From positions 1 through 25,048 of IMG/VR virus record IMGVR_UViG_3300008217_001450: DNA of 25,048 bases; one strand, given 5' to 3'. Source of the DNA: a virus. The position numbers were made by a program, and so were the translations under genes. Of this stretch, positions 8,530-15,252 are shown in pieces. Within the stretch, counting starts at the first letter, position 1. Each line of letters opens with the position of its first letter. The notes under the pieces are model-generated. The model did no database searches and had not been told where the DNA came from. It saw only the letters and a program-made list of their open reading frames with translations.

Positions 8530-10955
8530 CTATGTACTCCATCCTCTCCAGGGTGTGACTCTTTCAAGTCAGTGTAGATAACAACAGGCTCGCCGCGGAT
8601 CATAATGGGAGCCTCTGCATGTTTCTTCATAAGTCGTTGCACGATATCCTTATCGTTGGGTCGATGGATTGCGATGAGGGCATCGTGTATATTGAGTAAC
8701 ATACGAGCATCAGTCGGCCACTCCTTGTCTTCATGGCACATGTAAATAACAGATGAGACTTTGTCCCCGATAGTAGATTGGGGCACGAAGGCGATGACAC
8801 TGTCGAAGCTCTCCTCTGTTAATCGTTCAAGCCATATGAGTCGTCTTCCAAGAGGAGTGAATAGCATTCGTTCTTCTCGTACAGTCTTAATCGTGGCTTC
8901 CCATCCCTGTTGTATCTCAGGGAAAGCACGATGGTAGGATGCATAAGCTTCGAATCCCTGTTGAGTGGGGATGCCACAAACCTCTGCAAGTTTGGGTGCT
9001 TGCATTCTATAGTTAAGTCCGTGAACACACCGCTTTCCAAGATATCGTATAGTAGGTTTGAGATTCTCGTCCCAATCTCCTTCGGGAACATCGTTATAAT
9101 CGCACTTGAAAATTCTTCCAGCGTTTCCTCTGTGTACGTCGAATCCATCCTCTGTTTCCGCCCTCTTAAATGTTTCTAATAATCCTTCTACGTTCCAGAT
9201 ATGCGCTACGATCTTAGCTTCAGCTTGCTTCAGATCAAAGTAGCTGAACATGTATCCTTCGTCGCATATGAACATAGGATAAGCACGATGAGGTTGATTC
9301 TGTAGGTTCATGCCTGAACCCCACATCACCTTGCTACTACTTAATCTTCCCGGCGCACTCTGAGTCCCAAACTGTTTATATTCACAGCGAAGTCTATGGT
9401 CGGGATCGACCTTTTGAGTGGCATAGGTACTATAGAACTTATGTTCTCTGAGCCAGTCATCAATATGGATAAGAAGTTCCTTTTGTTCTGTAGTAGTACG
9501 AACATGTTCACGCATTCGGATACGGTTCTCTTTATTTGTGCTACTTCCTCGTCCGACCAATCCCAAGTAGTTGAAAAATAATTCACCAAGTTGTTTAGGA
9601 GATCTTGGATTAGGCTTAAAGTCTTCATCACCTGTGAGAGCAATAACCTTTGCATGGAACTCCCTGAGTTTCTCATCAAGTTCATGTTTTAATTCCTCCG
9701 TGATCTTGTCCTTCAATGTTTCATCTGCAAGTATACCTCCTACCTGCATCTTAATAAGGTGAGGTTGGAGTCTCATAACATGGTTGAAGAAGAAGTCATC
9801 TAGTCCTTGTGTACGTAGCTCTTTATATATTGCATCATGTACAGCCCAAGTGATGCAACAATCTTTAATGTTGTAGTCCCAGAAGTCATTGATGTTTCCA
9901 CCCTCACGCCAAGTCTTTCCTTCATCTTTATAATATGGATGGTCAGTGTATTGAGCGGTGAGATGTCCTAAGTTATGAGGCATCCGTGGATATAATGTAT
10001 GGTGAGCAAGAAGGGTATCAAACCAAACATGTGGGACATGAATCCTATCCTTATACCATAGCCAGCCACAGTCAAACGATCCATTCTGTGCTATGAATTT
10101 CTTTTCCGGATTCTGAAATAGTTGTTGTATTCTTCTACGGAGTATGAGTTCCTGCTGAAGCTCGTATCTATTAGATGTGCCATCTCTGAAGTTGATACAT
10201 ATTCCTGTGTGGGCGTTGTTTGCAAATCCAATGCAAGCTGTTTCGTTGGCAATGACTTCGATATCGAAAGCAATTGGTGCGTTATCTCTTCCAAGTTGCT
10301 CAAGGTAAGCATTAGCTTTGTCAAAACTTGGGTTAATGATTCCTGTAATATCATGTCGCTTGAAGTTTCCATCCATTACTCTCCTGAGTTTGGCTATGTC
10401 GAACTTATACATAGGCTCCATAGCTAAGTTACGAAGTATGTGAGCAGGGTTGTTGGTTACTATAACCTTTACTGTACGTTGAGTTCGTCCAACCTTACAG
10501 TCAAATACACTTCCTCTCCACTTGGTGATTCCAGTATCTCCAGTGAGAGCGTGAAGGGCGAAGTTACCGAGTGCCAAGATGTATGTGAGATTTGGGAGAT
10601 GATCAAGTTCCCAGTCGAGTAAGCCTTCCCAATGTTCCAACTCAGGCTTCTTAACAGGATTTCTAGCATCAGTCTTAGTAGACAACGCCACTTGTTTCTT
10701 GACCACGTTAGTAACATAACAGTCGGCTCTCCTTATATTGTGTGGACGTAGTACATCCCACAGCAATTTACCACTACCACCTACGAGTGGCATTTTCATG
10801 GCAACCTCACGTTCGCCAGGAGCTTCAGCGATGACACAGATTTTACTTTTAATATCTCCAGCGCCTAGACAATCTACTGTAAGATTACATGCCTTGGCAC
10901 GACGAGAGAACTCTCGGATTAGTTCTCCTTCAGTGGTGACTTTAGCATTCCCCAT
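8505..10955 (-). CDS. Family A DNA polymerase fused to N-terminal uracil-DNA-glycosylase-like domain
   Basis: 816 residues, the phage replicase. Residues 25-200 resemble family 4 UDG: AEAPGERE (43-50), GGSGKLL (59-65), ALGNFALHALTG (128-139) and NNPAHILR (168-175). The last motif normally begins with His, so uracil excision is doubtful. The 3'-5' exonuclease is complete: DIE (231-233), NGSFD (291-295), YNIKD (361-365). The polymerase domain has GRLSS and NLQNQP (536-555), motif A FDLKQAEAK (573-581), motif B R637, K641, Y649, and motif C HDA (757-759). His645 aligns with E. coli Pol I Phe762, and Ala759 replaces the usual Glu. SPO1-type phages also have a UDG-like domain on PolA. The gene overlaps the dNMP kinase by 37 bp and the GIY-YIG gene by 25 bp. 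Confidence 0.95.
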   Translation of the reverse strand: MGNAKVTTEGELIREFSRRAKACNLTVDCLGAGDIKSKICVIAEAPGEREVAMKMPLVGGSGKLLWDVLRPHNIRRADCYVTNVVKKQVALSTKTDARNPVKKPELEHWEGLLDWELDHLPNLTYILALGNFALHALTGDTGITKWRGSVFDCKVGRTQRTVKVIVTNNPAHILRNLAMEPMYKFDIAKLRRVMDGNFKRHDITGIINPSFDKANAYLEQLGRDNAPIAFDIEVIANETACIGFANNAHTGICINFRDGTSNRYELQQELILRRRIQQLFQNPEKKFIAQNGSFDCGWLWYKDRIHVPHVWFDTLLAHHTLYPRMPHNLGHLTAQYTDHPYYKDEGKTWREGGNINDFWDYNIKDCCITWAVHDAIYKELRTQGLDDFFFNHVMRLQPHLIKMQVGGILADETLKDKITEELKHELDEKLREFHAKVIALTGDEDFKPNPRSPKQLGELFFNYLGLVGRGSSTNKENRIRMREHVRTTTEQKELLIHIDDWLREHKFYSTYATQKVDPDHRLRCEYKQFGTQSAPGRLSSSKVMWGSGMNLQNQPHRAYPMFICDEGYMFSYFDLKQAEAKIVAHIWNVEGLLETFKRAETEDGFDVHRGNAGRIFKCDYNDVPEGDWDENLKPTIRYLGKRCVHGLNYRMQAPKLAEVCGIPTQQGFEAYASYHRAFPEIQQGWEATIKTVREERMLFTPLGRRLIWLERLTEESFDSVIAFVPQSTIGDKVSSVIYMCHEDKEWPTDARMLLNIHDALIAIHRPNDKDIVQRLMKKHAEAPIMIRGEPVVIYTDLKESHPGEDGVHRWSTLKEI

Positions 10956-11497
10956 GCAACAAGCACCTTTCTAATCTGGGCATGATACAATTCCAAGTCG
11001 TATTTGTTATTGATCTTTGCTGTGTAAGAGGAAATAAAGTATTTAGTATTTATCCATTCACGGATATCCTTATCAAATGAATACCCTGGACGCTCAATTT
11101 GTAGCAGAAAACATTTCTCTTTGCCAAATGTATGGACGAGATCTTGTACTTCACTATCTTTACCGCTATCTGAAATGATTATATACTGGGACAATAACTT
11201 TGGGATACGATTACATGCAATTGAACTAAGGATGTTTTCTCCTAGTTCTTCAGCCAACATGTTGTATAGAATAATCTGCATTTGACGAAACGTTTTATCA
11301 CCAAAGACTTCTTGTGGATCATCCTTGTTCTTCTCCATTTCAACAGGATTTTGAATATCAAATATAGATAGGATGCCTTGTTTCAAAGGACGCGACATCT
11401 TATATTCGGTACTCATTCTAACGGAAGATAAAATGAATCGTGCTGCGGTATCCTTACCACAACCAGGAGGGCCATTAAGGCAGATGATGGTACTCAC
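10919..11497 (-). CDS. Deoxynucleoside monophosphate kinase-like protein
   Basis: 192 residues with a GTG start overlapping the helicase stop (GTGA). A clear P-loop, GPPGCGKDT, lies at residues 9-17 directly after a beta strand, as in nucleoside/nucleotide kinases. Asp16 after the P-loop Lys is typical of the T4 gp1-like/adenylate-kinase-related dNMP kinases of phages. Other supporting segments are MSRPLKQGI (near 34-42), FRQMQIILYNMLAEELGENI, and a Walker B-like strand IIISDSGKDSEVQDL. The enzyme would phosphorylate dNMPs to feed the adjacent polymerase. It ends 37 bp inside the polymerase start, consistent with coordinated expression. Substrate preference cannot be read from the sequence. 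Confidence 0.8.
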   Translation of the reverse strand: MSTIICLNGPPGCGKDTAARFILSSVRMSTEYKMSRPLKQGILSIFDIQNPVEMEKNKDDPQEVFGDKTFRQMQIILYNMLAEELGENILSSIACNRIPKLLSQYIIISDSGKDSEVQDLVHTFGKEKCFLLQIERPGYSFDKDIREWINTKYFISSYTAKINNKYDLELYHAQIRKVLVAWGMLKSPLKEN

Positions 11498-12786
11498 TTG
11501 TCCCCCTTCTTGTACAAGCTAAGGTTAATGGACTTAGCATCTGTAATGATGGTAACCTTTTCCTTAGCACGGGTGATCCCGGTGTATAGATTCTTACGAT
11601 TGAGGAGAAAGGAACGAGAACGATTCATTACGTAGCATACTTTATTATACTCTGAACCTTGTGCCTTGTGGGTGGTAATGACATAGGCAAGATCCAAATC
11701 CTTCTGAGGATTTGTATAGTATGTGCCATGACGTCCTTCCATCTCAAGACTGACAGGAATTATAATTGACTTGTCACCAAAGTCTACTTCAATTCCACCA
11801 TCATCTAGGAACTTCGTGACGAGTCCTGTCTCTCCATTGAAAACCTCGAGAGGATAGTTATTAACAGTATAAATAACTTTGTCTCCAATGTAGATACGTT
11901 GTTCTTCTATCTTACTCCACTTATGCCTGGCAATTTCTATATAAGGTTTAGTCATTGGTTGGAGAAGCTGTTGGATGGCTGCGTTGAGGGCCTCTGTGCC
12001 TACCCAACCTACCTTCGTAGGAGAAATGATCTGATTATATATCGTTCCGTAATCTATATCTTCTGTAAGATTATCTTGGATAAAATCCAAGACTGCTTGT
12101 ACAGGTTCATCAGTGATCTTGAGTTCAAAATCCTCTTTCCTTAATGGCATTTGTCCAGATATAATCCGACGTCCATTTGCAATGATGTTACTTCCTTCAG
12201 CCTGACGATGAATTGTTTTAAGTCTGATTCCATCAAACTTATCTAGCATCTTAAGGAATGAAGATGGTTCAGCTTGTAGTCTTTTGTTTGTTTCAATGGG
12301 TTGTAGTTGGTCAGCGTCTCCAAACATACGGATGACACCACCATGAGGGAGAGCATCAAGTAAGTTACGATGAACTTCAACAGATAACATGTTGTATTCA
12401 TCAGCAAGAACTACTTTTGGTAATATAGGATTGATTCTATCACGTTTAGGATCAGTAGATATCAGAGTTTTTCCTGTGTTCTGATCTACTTCACCAGGAT
12501 GGGGATATTCAAGGAGGCGGTGGATTGTACACGCATCAATACCCGTCGCCTCTTTGATTCGTTTCGCTGCTTTGCCTGTAGGAGCGCAAAGTACCACTTG
12601 GCTACCATGCTTATAAAGAGTACGGAAGACGTGTTGTAGTATAGTAGTCTTACCGCTACCAGCAGGACCAGTAACGGGAACAACACGCCTATCGAGATCG
12701 CAACAGACTTCAATAGCCTGGCGCTGTTCGTTGTCAAGATTTAGTTCTCCTGGTTCTAGAGCGAACGTCTTGTCTGCAAGCATCAT
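11494..12786 (-). CDS. RecD/Dda-like superfamily 1B DNA helicase
   Basis: About 430 residues. ATG 12786 is preferred because GGGG lies 6 nt upstream; ATGs at 12783 and 12792 and a TTG at 12798 are also in frame. Helicase motifs appear in order: Walker A GPAGSGKT (about 40-47), motif Ia LCAPTGKAAKRI, Walker B DEYN (about 129-132), GDADQLQP (about 156-163), the C-terminal TTHKAQGSEY and motif VI YTGITRAKEKV. The TGKAA and QGSEY motifs are typical of RecD2/Dda 5'-3' helicases. The upstream region between the last two motifs carries an SH3-like beta segment (GDKVIYTVNNYPLEVFNGE), a common insertion in this family. It probably unwinds DNA for replication or recombination beside the polymerase. It overlaps the preceding RHH-like gene by 53 bp. 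Confidence 0.92.
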   Translation of the reverse strand: MMLADKTFALEPGELNLDNEQRQAIEVCCDLDRRVVPVTGPAGSGKTTILQHVFRTLYKHGSQVVLCAPTGKAAKRIKEATGIDACTIHRLLEYPHPGEVDQNTGKTLISTDPKRDRINPILPKVVLADEYNMLSVEVHRNLLDALPHGGVIRMFGDADQLQPIETNKRLQAEPSSFLKMLDKFDGIRLKTIHRQAEGSNIIANGRRIISGQMPLRKEDFELKITDEPVQAVLDFIQDNLTEDIDYGTIYNQIISPTKVGWVGTEALNAAIQQLLQPMTKPYIEIARHKWSKIEEQRIYIGDKVIYTVNNYPLEVFNGETGLVTKFLDDGGIEVDFGDKSIIIPVSLEMEGRHGTYYTNPQKDLDLAYVITTHKAQGSEYNKVCYVMNRSRSFLLNRKNLYTGITRAKEKVTIITDAKSINLSLYKKGDK

Positions 12787-13048
12787 AATCATCCCCAATA
12801 GATACGTCTGTAGATTGTGCTTCTCGGTGCTCCTTTAGCTTACTAGCTACATGAACCGCGCACCATCTACAGAAAGTTGCTAAAGTTATATTCAATCTTA
12901 ATGCTTCTGCACTTATGGCATCATACTCTGCATTTGTACAACGCACACGTAGATTGCCTCCTCTTTTTCCTGTAGAATTTGGCCCAAATCCATGGGGGAT
13001 TTCACTAGGAGTCGCTATTGCGATTCTTAAAGGAGGTTCGTATGCCAT
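12734..13048 (-). CDS. Ribbon-helix-helix-like DNA-binding protein
   Basis: 104 residues, ATG 13048 preceded by GGGG with 9 nt to the start, resembling the helicase ribosome-binding site. The core, residues about 29-65, reads as a short basic beta strand (GNLRVRCTNAEYDAISAEA) followed by two helices (LNITLATFCRWCAVHVASKL). This is the strand-helix-helix layout of Arc/MetJ/MobC-type ribbon-helix-helix proteins. The C-terminus is Arg/Asp-rich and disordered. It overlaps the upstream small Cys/His gene by 44 bp and the helicase by 53 bp, so it belongs to the replication operon. A transcriptional repressor or an accessory that binds the replication origin are both possible; no target is evident. 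The fold assignment is inference. Confidence 0.65.
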   Translation of the reverse strand: MAYEPPLRIAIATPSEIPHGFGPNSTGKRGGNLRVRCTNAEYDAISAEALRLNITLATFCRWCAVHVASKLKEHREAQSTDVSIGDDYDACRQDVRSRTRRTKS

Positions 13049-13217
13049 TTACTAATTCCCCAAGACGGTGTGATGATACGATGTGTGAAATTGCTGTGAT
13101 ATTTAATTCTCTGTGACATTTTTGTGGAGCATCTAGTTGATGTACTGCACTCATTCCACAGTGAATGCAGTAATTAGATAGTAAGTCCCATTCATGCTTG
13201 GGATTGATGTCATTCAT
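13005..13217 (-). CDS. Small Cys/His (zinc-ribbon-like) protein
   Basis: 70 residues from ATG 13217; in-frame TTG 13241 and ATG 13226 would add eight or three residues. The N-terminal half contains His8, then Cys17-x2-Cys20-Gly and Cys34, in the pattern HEWDLLSNYCIHCG...CHRE. This is the compact Cys/His arrangement of many tiny phage zinc-binding proteins. Nothing more specific can be said. The last 44 bp overlap the RHH-like gene. The start lies within a possible promoter (13213-13241), so either transcripts reach this gene from upstream or that promoter serves only the following genes; the 5' boundary is uncertain. Confidence 0.6.
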   Translation of the reverse strand: MNDINPKHEWDLLSNYCIHCGMSAVHQLDAPQKCHRELNITAISHIVSSHRLGELVNGIRTSFKNRNSDS

Positions 13218-13241
13218 AGCACACATTCCAGTGTGTGTCAA
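13213..13241 (-). promoter_or_regulatory. Possible sigma70-type promoter with internal dyad
   Basis: On the minus strand TTGACA (13236-13241) is followed after exactly 17 bp by TATGAA (13213-13218). The spacer contains the perfect dyad CACAC-N6-GTGTG, which could be an operator. It lies just downstream of a terminator (13268-13303). The -10 overlaps the ATG of the 70-aa gene, which weakens the case for that gene but not for the RHH/helicase/polymerase genes beyond it. Confidence 0.4.
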
Positions 13242-13267
13242 GAGGGAATTGGTGGATAGGATAGGGC

Positions 13268-13303
13268 AAAGGAAAGCCCCGAAGTAGGGGGCTACTTCGA
13301 GGC
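13268..13303 (-). terminator. Rho-independent terminator after the 71-aa gene
   Basis: A 12-bp stem (13276-13287 with 13292-13303, one mismatch) closes a GGGG (minus: CCCC) loop. Reading on the minus strand it is followed by TTTCCTTT. It lies 56 bp beyond the stop of the 71-aa gene and just before the next possible promoter. Confidence 0.75.
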
Positions 13304-13358
13304 TCCTTGATTGTTCTTGCCTACCCGATGCATACCGACTTACACGGGCGGTCGTAAT

Positions 13359-13574
13359 CTAGGCAAGAGCGATGCGCTTGTAAAAAGTTCCGGCAGGAAG
13401 TCCACCGCTGTCGAGCATATCCAAAAGCTCATCAGAATTTTTGTGCACCGAATGAATGGTGACACTTTCCTTGGTGATTCCCTGGATTTGCTTGCCGTCA
13501 CTGCCTGTAATGGACATCACGGCATAGACTGGTTTCACAGTACGCTTACCTTTCTGCTTCATTCCTTCAGCCAT
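13359..13574 (-). CDS. Small protein of unknown function on its own transcription unit
   Basis: 71 residues, Met-Ala-Glu start with AAGGAG and a second GAGG upstream of the ATG, a strong ribosome-binding site. The protein is basic at its N-terminus (MKQKGKRTVK), then shows alternating hydrophobic residues suggesting beta strands (YAVMSITGSDGKQIQG, VTIHSV). It ends in a short helix and a GTFYKRIAL segment, with no Cys and no recognisable family motif. The gene stands alone between a near-consensus promoter (13613-13641) and a terminator (13268-13303), so it should be abundantly made as a monocistronic message. Between the putative ssDNA-binding protein and the helicase operon, a small nucleic-acid-binding or host-modifying role is conceivable but not shown. 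Confidence 0.75.
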   Translation of the reverse strand: MAEGMKQKGKRTVKPVYAVMSITGSDGKQIQGITKESVTIHSVHKNSDELLDMLDSGGLPAGTFYKRIALA

Positions 13575-13612
13575 TTTATTCCTCTCCTTTTGAGTTGCTA
13601 TACAATATGGGA

Positions 13613-13641
13613 ATTATAAATGAAAGGGAGTGAGAGGTCAA
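13613..13641 (-). promoter_or_regulatory. Near-consensus sigma70-type promoter for the 71-aa gene
   Basis: On the minus strand TTGACC (13636-13641), a 17-bp spacer and a perfect TATAAT (13613-13618). The predicted transcript start is near 13606, about 30 bp before the ATG at 13574. The -35 box is part of one arm of an 11-bp inverted repeat (13634-13644 with 13662-13672). Confidence 0.8.
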
Positions 13642-13672
13642 GGGCAAATACCCATCAAAAACCCTTGACCTC
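13634..13672 (-). terminator. Inverted repeat: terminator or operator overlapping a promoter
   Basis: Perfect 11-bp arms, GAGGTCAAGGG and CCCTTGACCTC, around a 17-nt loop. It begins about 25 nt after the stop of the DUF669-like gene, as a terminator would, but has no clean T-run on the minus strand. Its distal arm includes the -35 box of the next promoter, so protein binding here could also block that promoter. Confidence 0.5.
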
Positions 13673-13696
13673 CCTCCCTACCTAATTCTGGGGTAC

Positions 13697-14113
13697 TTAG
13701 GCAGGGTGTACACGATCAACGACGGCACGAGTGACACCTTCAAAGGTATCATGGCCGATTTCAAGGGCGGCTTCTAGTCCTACCCATTCGGAGACATCGA
13801 ACTTCTTACTAAGTGGCGATCCAATTGCTTCCATGAAACGCTTAGTTCCATAGCGAGCTTGTGGATTATCTTCAAGTCCAACACGCCGATAGATGATTGT
13901 AGTCCCGTCGTCTGAACCATCTTTATAGTCGGCAGGATACTGTTCGGCGCCAATATGAAACGAAACTGCACAATACATTGTGCCACGCTGCGATTCACGA
14001 ACTTCGGCGTTACGAATGACACCAGTATACTTTCCAACAGGAAGTGGCTCTGGGGCTTCTTGGTTTTTGAGATTGATACTGAACTCGACAATGGAAGATA
14101 GTTGTTCAGCCAT
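13697..14113 (-). CDS. DUF669-like, putative single-stranded DNA-binding protein
   Basis: 138 residues; ATG 14113 has AAGGAG 7 nt upstream. Residues 23-38 (PLPVGKYTGVIRNAEV) match the opening of DUF669-type phage proteins: proline, then G-x-Y, then alternating hydrophobics and a small acidic turn. A beta-rich middle follows (YCAVSFHIG), then TTIIYRRVGLED and a C-terminal beta segment with GLEAALEIGHDTFEGVTRAVVDRV. Members of this group usually lie beside Sak4/RecA-like ATPases and are thought to act as SSB-like partners. Here the Sak4-like gene is directly upstream, which supports that reading. The acidic C-terminal tail of classical bacterial SSB is absent, so the SSB role is inference. Confidence 0.7.
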   Translation of the reverse strand: MAEQLSSIVEFSINLKNQEAPEPLPVGKYTGVIRNAEVRESQRGTMYCAVSFHIGAEQYPADYKDGSDDGTTIIYRRVGLEDNPQARYGTKRFMEAIGSPLSKKFDVSEWVGLEAALEIGHDTFEGVTRAVVDRVHPA

Positions 14114-14149
14114 AATTAGGCTCCTTGTGTAAGGTTTGTGGAACTGATC

Positions 14150-14237
14150 ATTATAGTGGTATTCTGCCTATTAGTACAGCCCCTTTATCTAGTAGGCAGT
14201 TCTTTATCGTGCTACTAAATGTAGGACACACGATAAA
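14150..14237 (-). promoter_or_regulatory. Hairpin-rich 133-bp gap with a perfect -10 box
   Basis: The minus strand has TATAAT at 14150-14155 but only a poor -35 (TGTACT, 14173-14178). Two inverted repeats fill the rest: 14164-14174 with 14189-14199 (11 bp, one G-T pair) and 14203-14211 with 14229-14237 (9 bp perfect). They could be a terminator/antiterminator pair, mRNA-stabilising stems, or an operator over a weak promoter for the DUF669-like gene. Confidence 0.4.
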
Positions 14238-14246
14238 ACTGTGGCT

Positions 14247-15065
14247 TCAGCGGGGAAGGGAGATCTTTTTGCCTTCATTTTCTGTCCACCGCTGAAACCA
14301 ATCTGCAATTCCTTCACCTTCCCATGACTCTGGATTGAACTCCCAAGTGAAGTCACTATCTCCACTCGTTAGAAACATCCGACTTTTCATTGGCTTGCGA
14401 AGGCGCGAAGAACGTATTGTGATCTTATGGTCCTTCCCTGTATCTTGCAGATGCCAAACTTCAGAAAGCTTAATTGGAATCTCTGACTGCATTTTACCAC
14501 CCACAAGGATGGAAACCATTACTGCTCCGGTTAGTTCGTCTTTCTGTGGCATGTCTTCATGTGCAATGAAGATAATGTGCTTGTTATACGCTCCTGTAGC
14601 ACGGACAACCGACATGATGCCTTGCATCGTATAACTGTTCCGTCTTCCATAACCTTGGAGAGTCGGCATCTCCATTGTTGCCCCTCGCACCTCTGAGACA
14701 CCATGTTTAAGTGCCATCTCATTAAACGAAGTAACACTGTCAAAGACGACCGTCTCAATTTCAGGATGATCCTCAAGTACTTGTTTGATACCACCAGCGT
14801 TTTCATGTTTGAATGTTACCACTTTGTTTGGATTTTCCATGCTGAAGTCAGCAATAAGAATGTCTTTCTGATCCATCAATGAACTTGTCCCGTCTGGATC
14901 AAAGTTAATCCACAATATAGGTCTTGGTGCTGTAGCAGCTAGTGTTGTTTTTCCTGAGCCAGAAGGCCCCCAAACAATCATAGACATGCGCCTGACTTGT
15001 GTCTTAGGCGTGGTTAATTCAAGACCTCCAAGCATGATCGCAGGTTCATCATTCTTCTTCGCCAT
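14247..15065 (-). CDS. Sak4-like RecA-fold ATPase (single-strand annealing/recombination)
   Basis: 272 residues; ATG 15065 with AAGGAG about 10 nt upstream. Walker A GPSGSGKT is at residues 33-40, preceded by a beta strand (MSMIVW). The Walker B strand is ETVVFDS (104-110), and sensor-like IIFIAHED follows near residue 172. The C-terminal KITIRSSRLRKPMKSR is basic. These features and the length fit the phage AAA_24/Sak4 group of short RecA-like recombinases, which pair with an SSB-like protein and an exonuclease. Both partners are adjacent: the DUF669-like gene downstream and the RecB/Cas4-type nuclease upstream. It overlaps the 67-aa gene by 17 bp. A replicative DnaB-type role is unlikely because of the short length. 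Confidence 0.85.
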   Translation of the reverse strand: MAKKNDEPAIMLGGLELTTPKTQVRRMSMIVWGPSGSGKTTLAATAPRPILWINFDPDGTSSLMDQKDILIADFSMENPNKVVTFKHENAGGIKQVLEDHPEIETVVFDSVTSFNEMALKHGVSEVRGATMEMPTLQGYGRRNSYTMQGIMSVVRATGAYNKHIIFIAHEDMPQKDELTGAVMVSILVGGKMQSEIPIKLSEVWHLQDTGKDHKITIRSSRLRKPMKSRMFLTSGDSDFTWEFNPESWEGEGIADWFQRWTENEGKKISLPR

Positions 15066-15252
15066 GAGTTATAATCTCCTTTGACATTTGAATGAATTCT
15101 CTTGTATCATTCGGAAAGTTTTTACCACCATAAGCAACTGCCTCATCATATGTGGCAAAAGGCCCATACAAAGTAATCCCTTGCACGATTCTTCCTCTAA
15201 ATATCACCCAAGAGATTTGGATGTCTATGCTTAGTCGTGTAGGGGACTCCAT
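15049..15252 (-). CDS. Small protein of unknown function
   Basis: 67 residues, overlapping the nuclease gene by 22 bp and the Sak4-like gene by 17 bp. GGAG lies about 10 nt before the ATG. The sequence has an N-terminal beta hairpin-like part (SIDIQISWVIFRGRIVQGI) and then GPFATYDEAVAYGGKNF, a layout common in tiny phage proteins in which a beta sheet is followed by a single helix packed on it. No catalytic or metal-binding residues were seen. The tight nesting between recombination genes argues that it is expressed and may be an accessory, but its function is unknown. Confidence 0.65.
   Translation of the reverse strand: MESPTRLSIDIQISWVIFRGRIVQGITLYGPFATYDEAVAYGGKNFPNDTREFIQMSKEIITHGEEE

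Noticed and set aside
8126-8581. Plus-strand open frame of 151 codons opposite the GIY-YIG gene.
   Set aside because: It is antisense to a gene with clear nuclease motifs and shows no domain or ribosome-binding site of its own.
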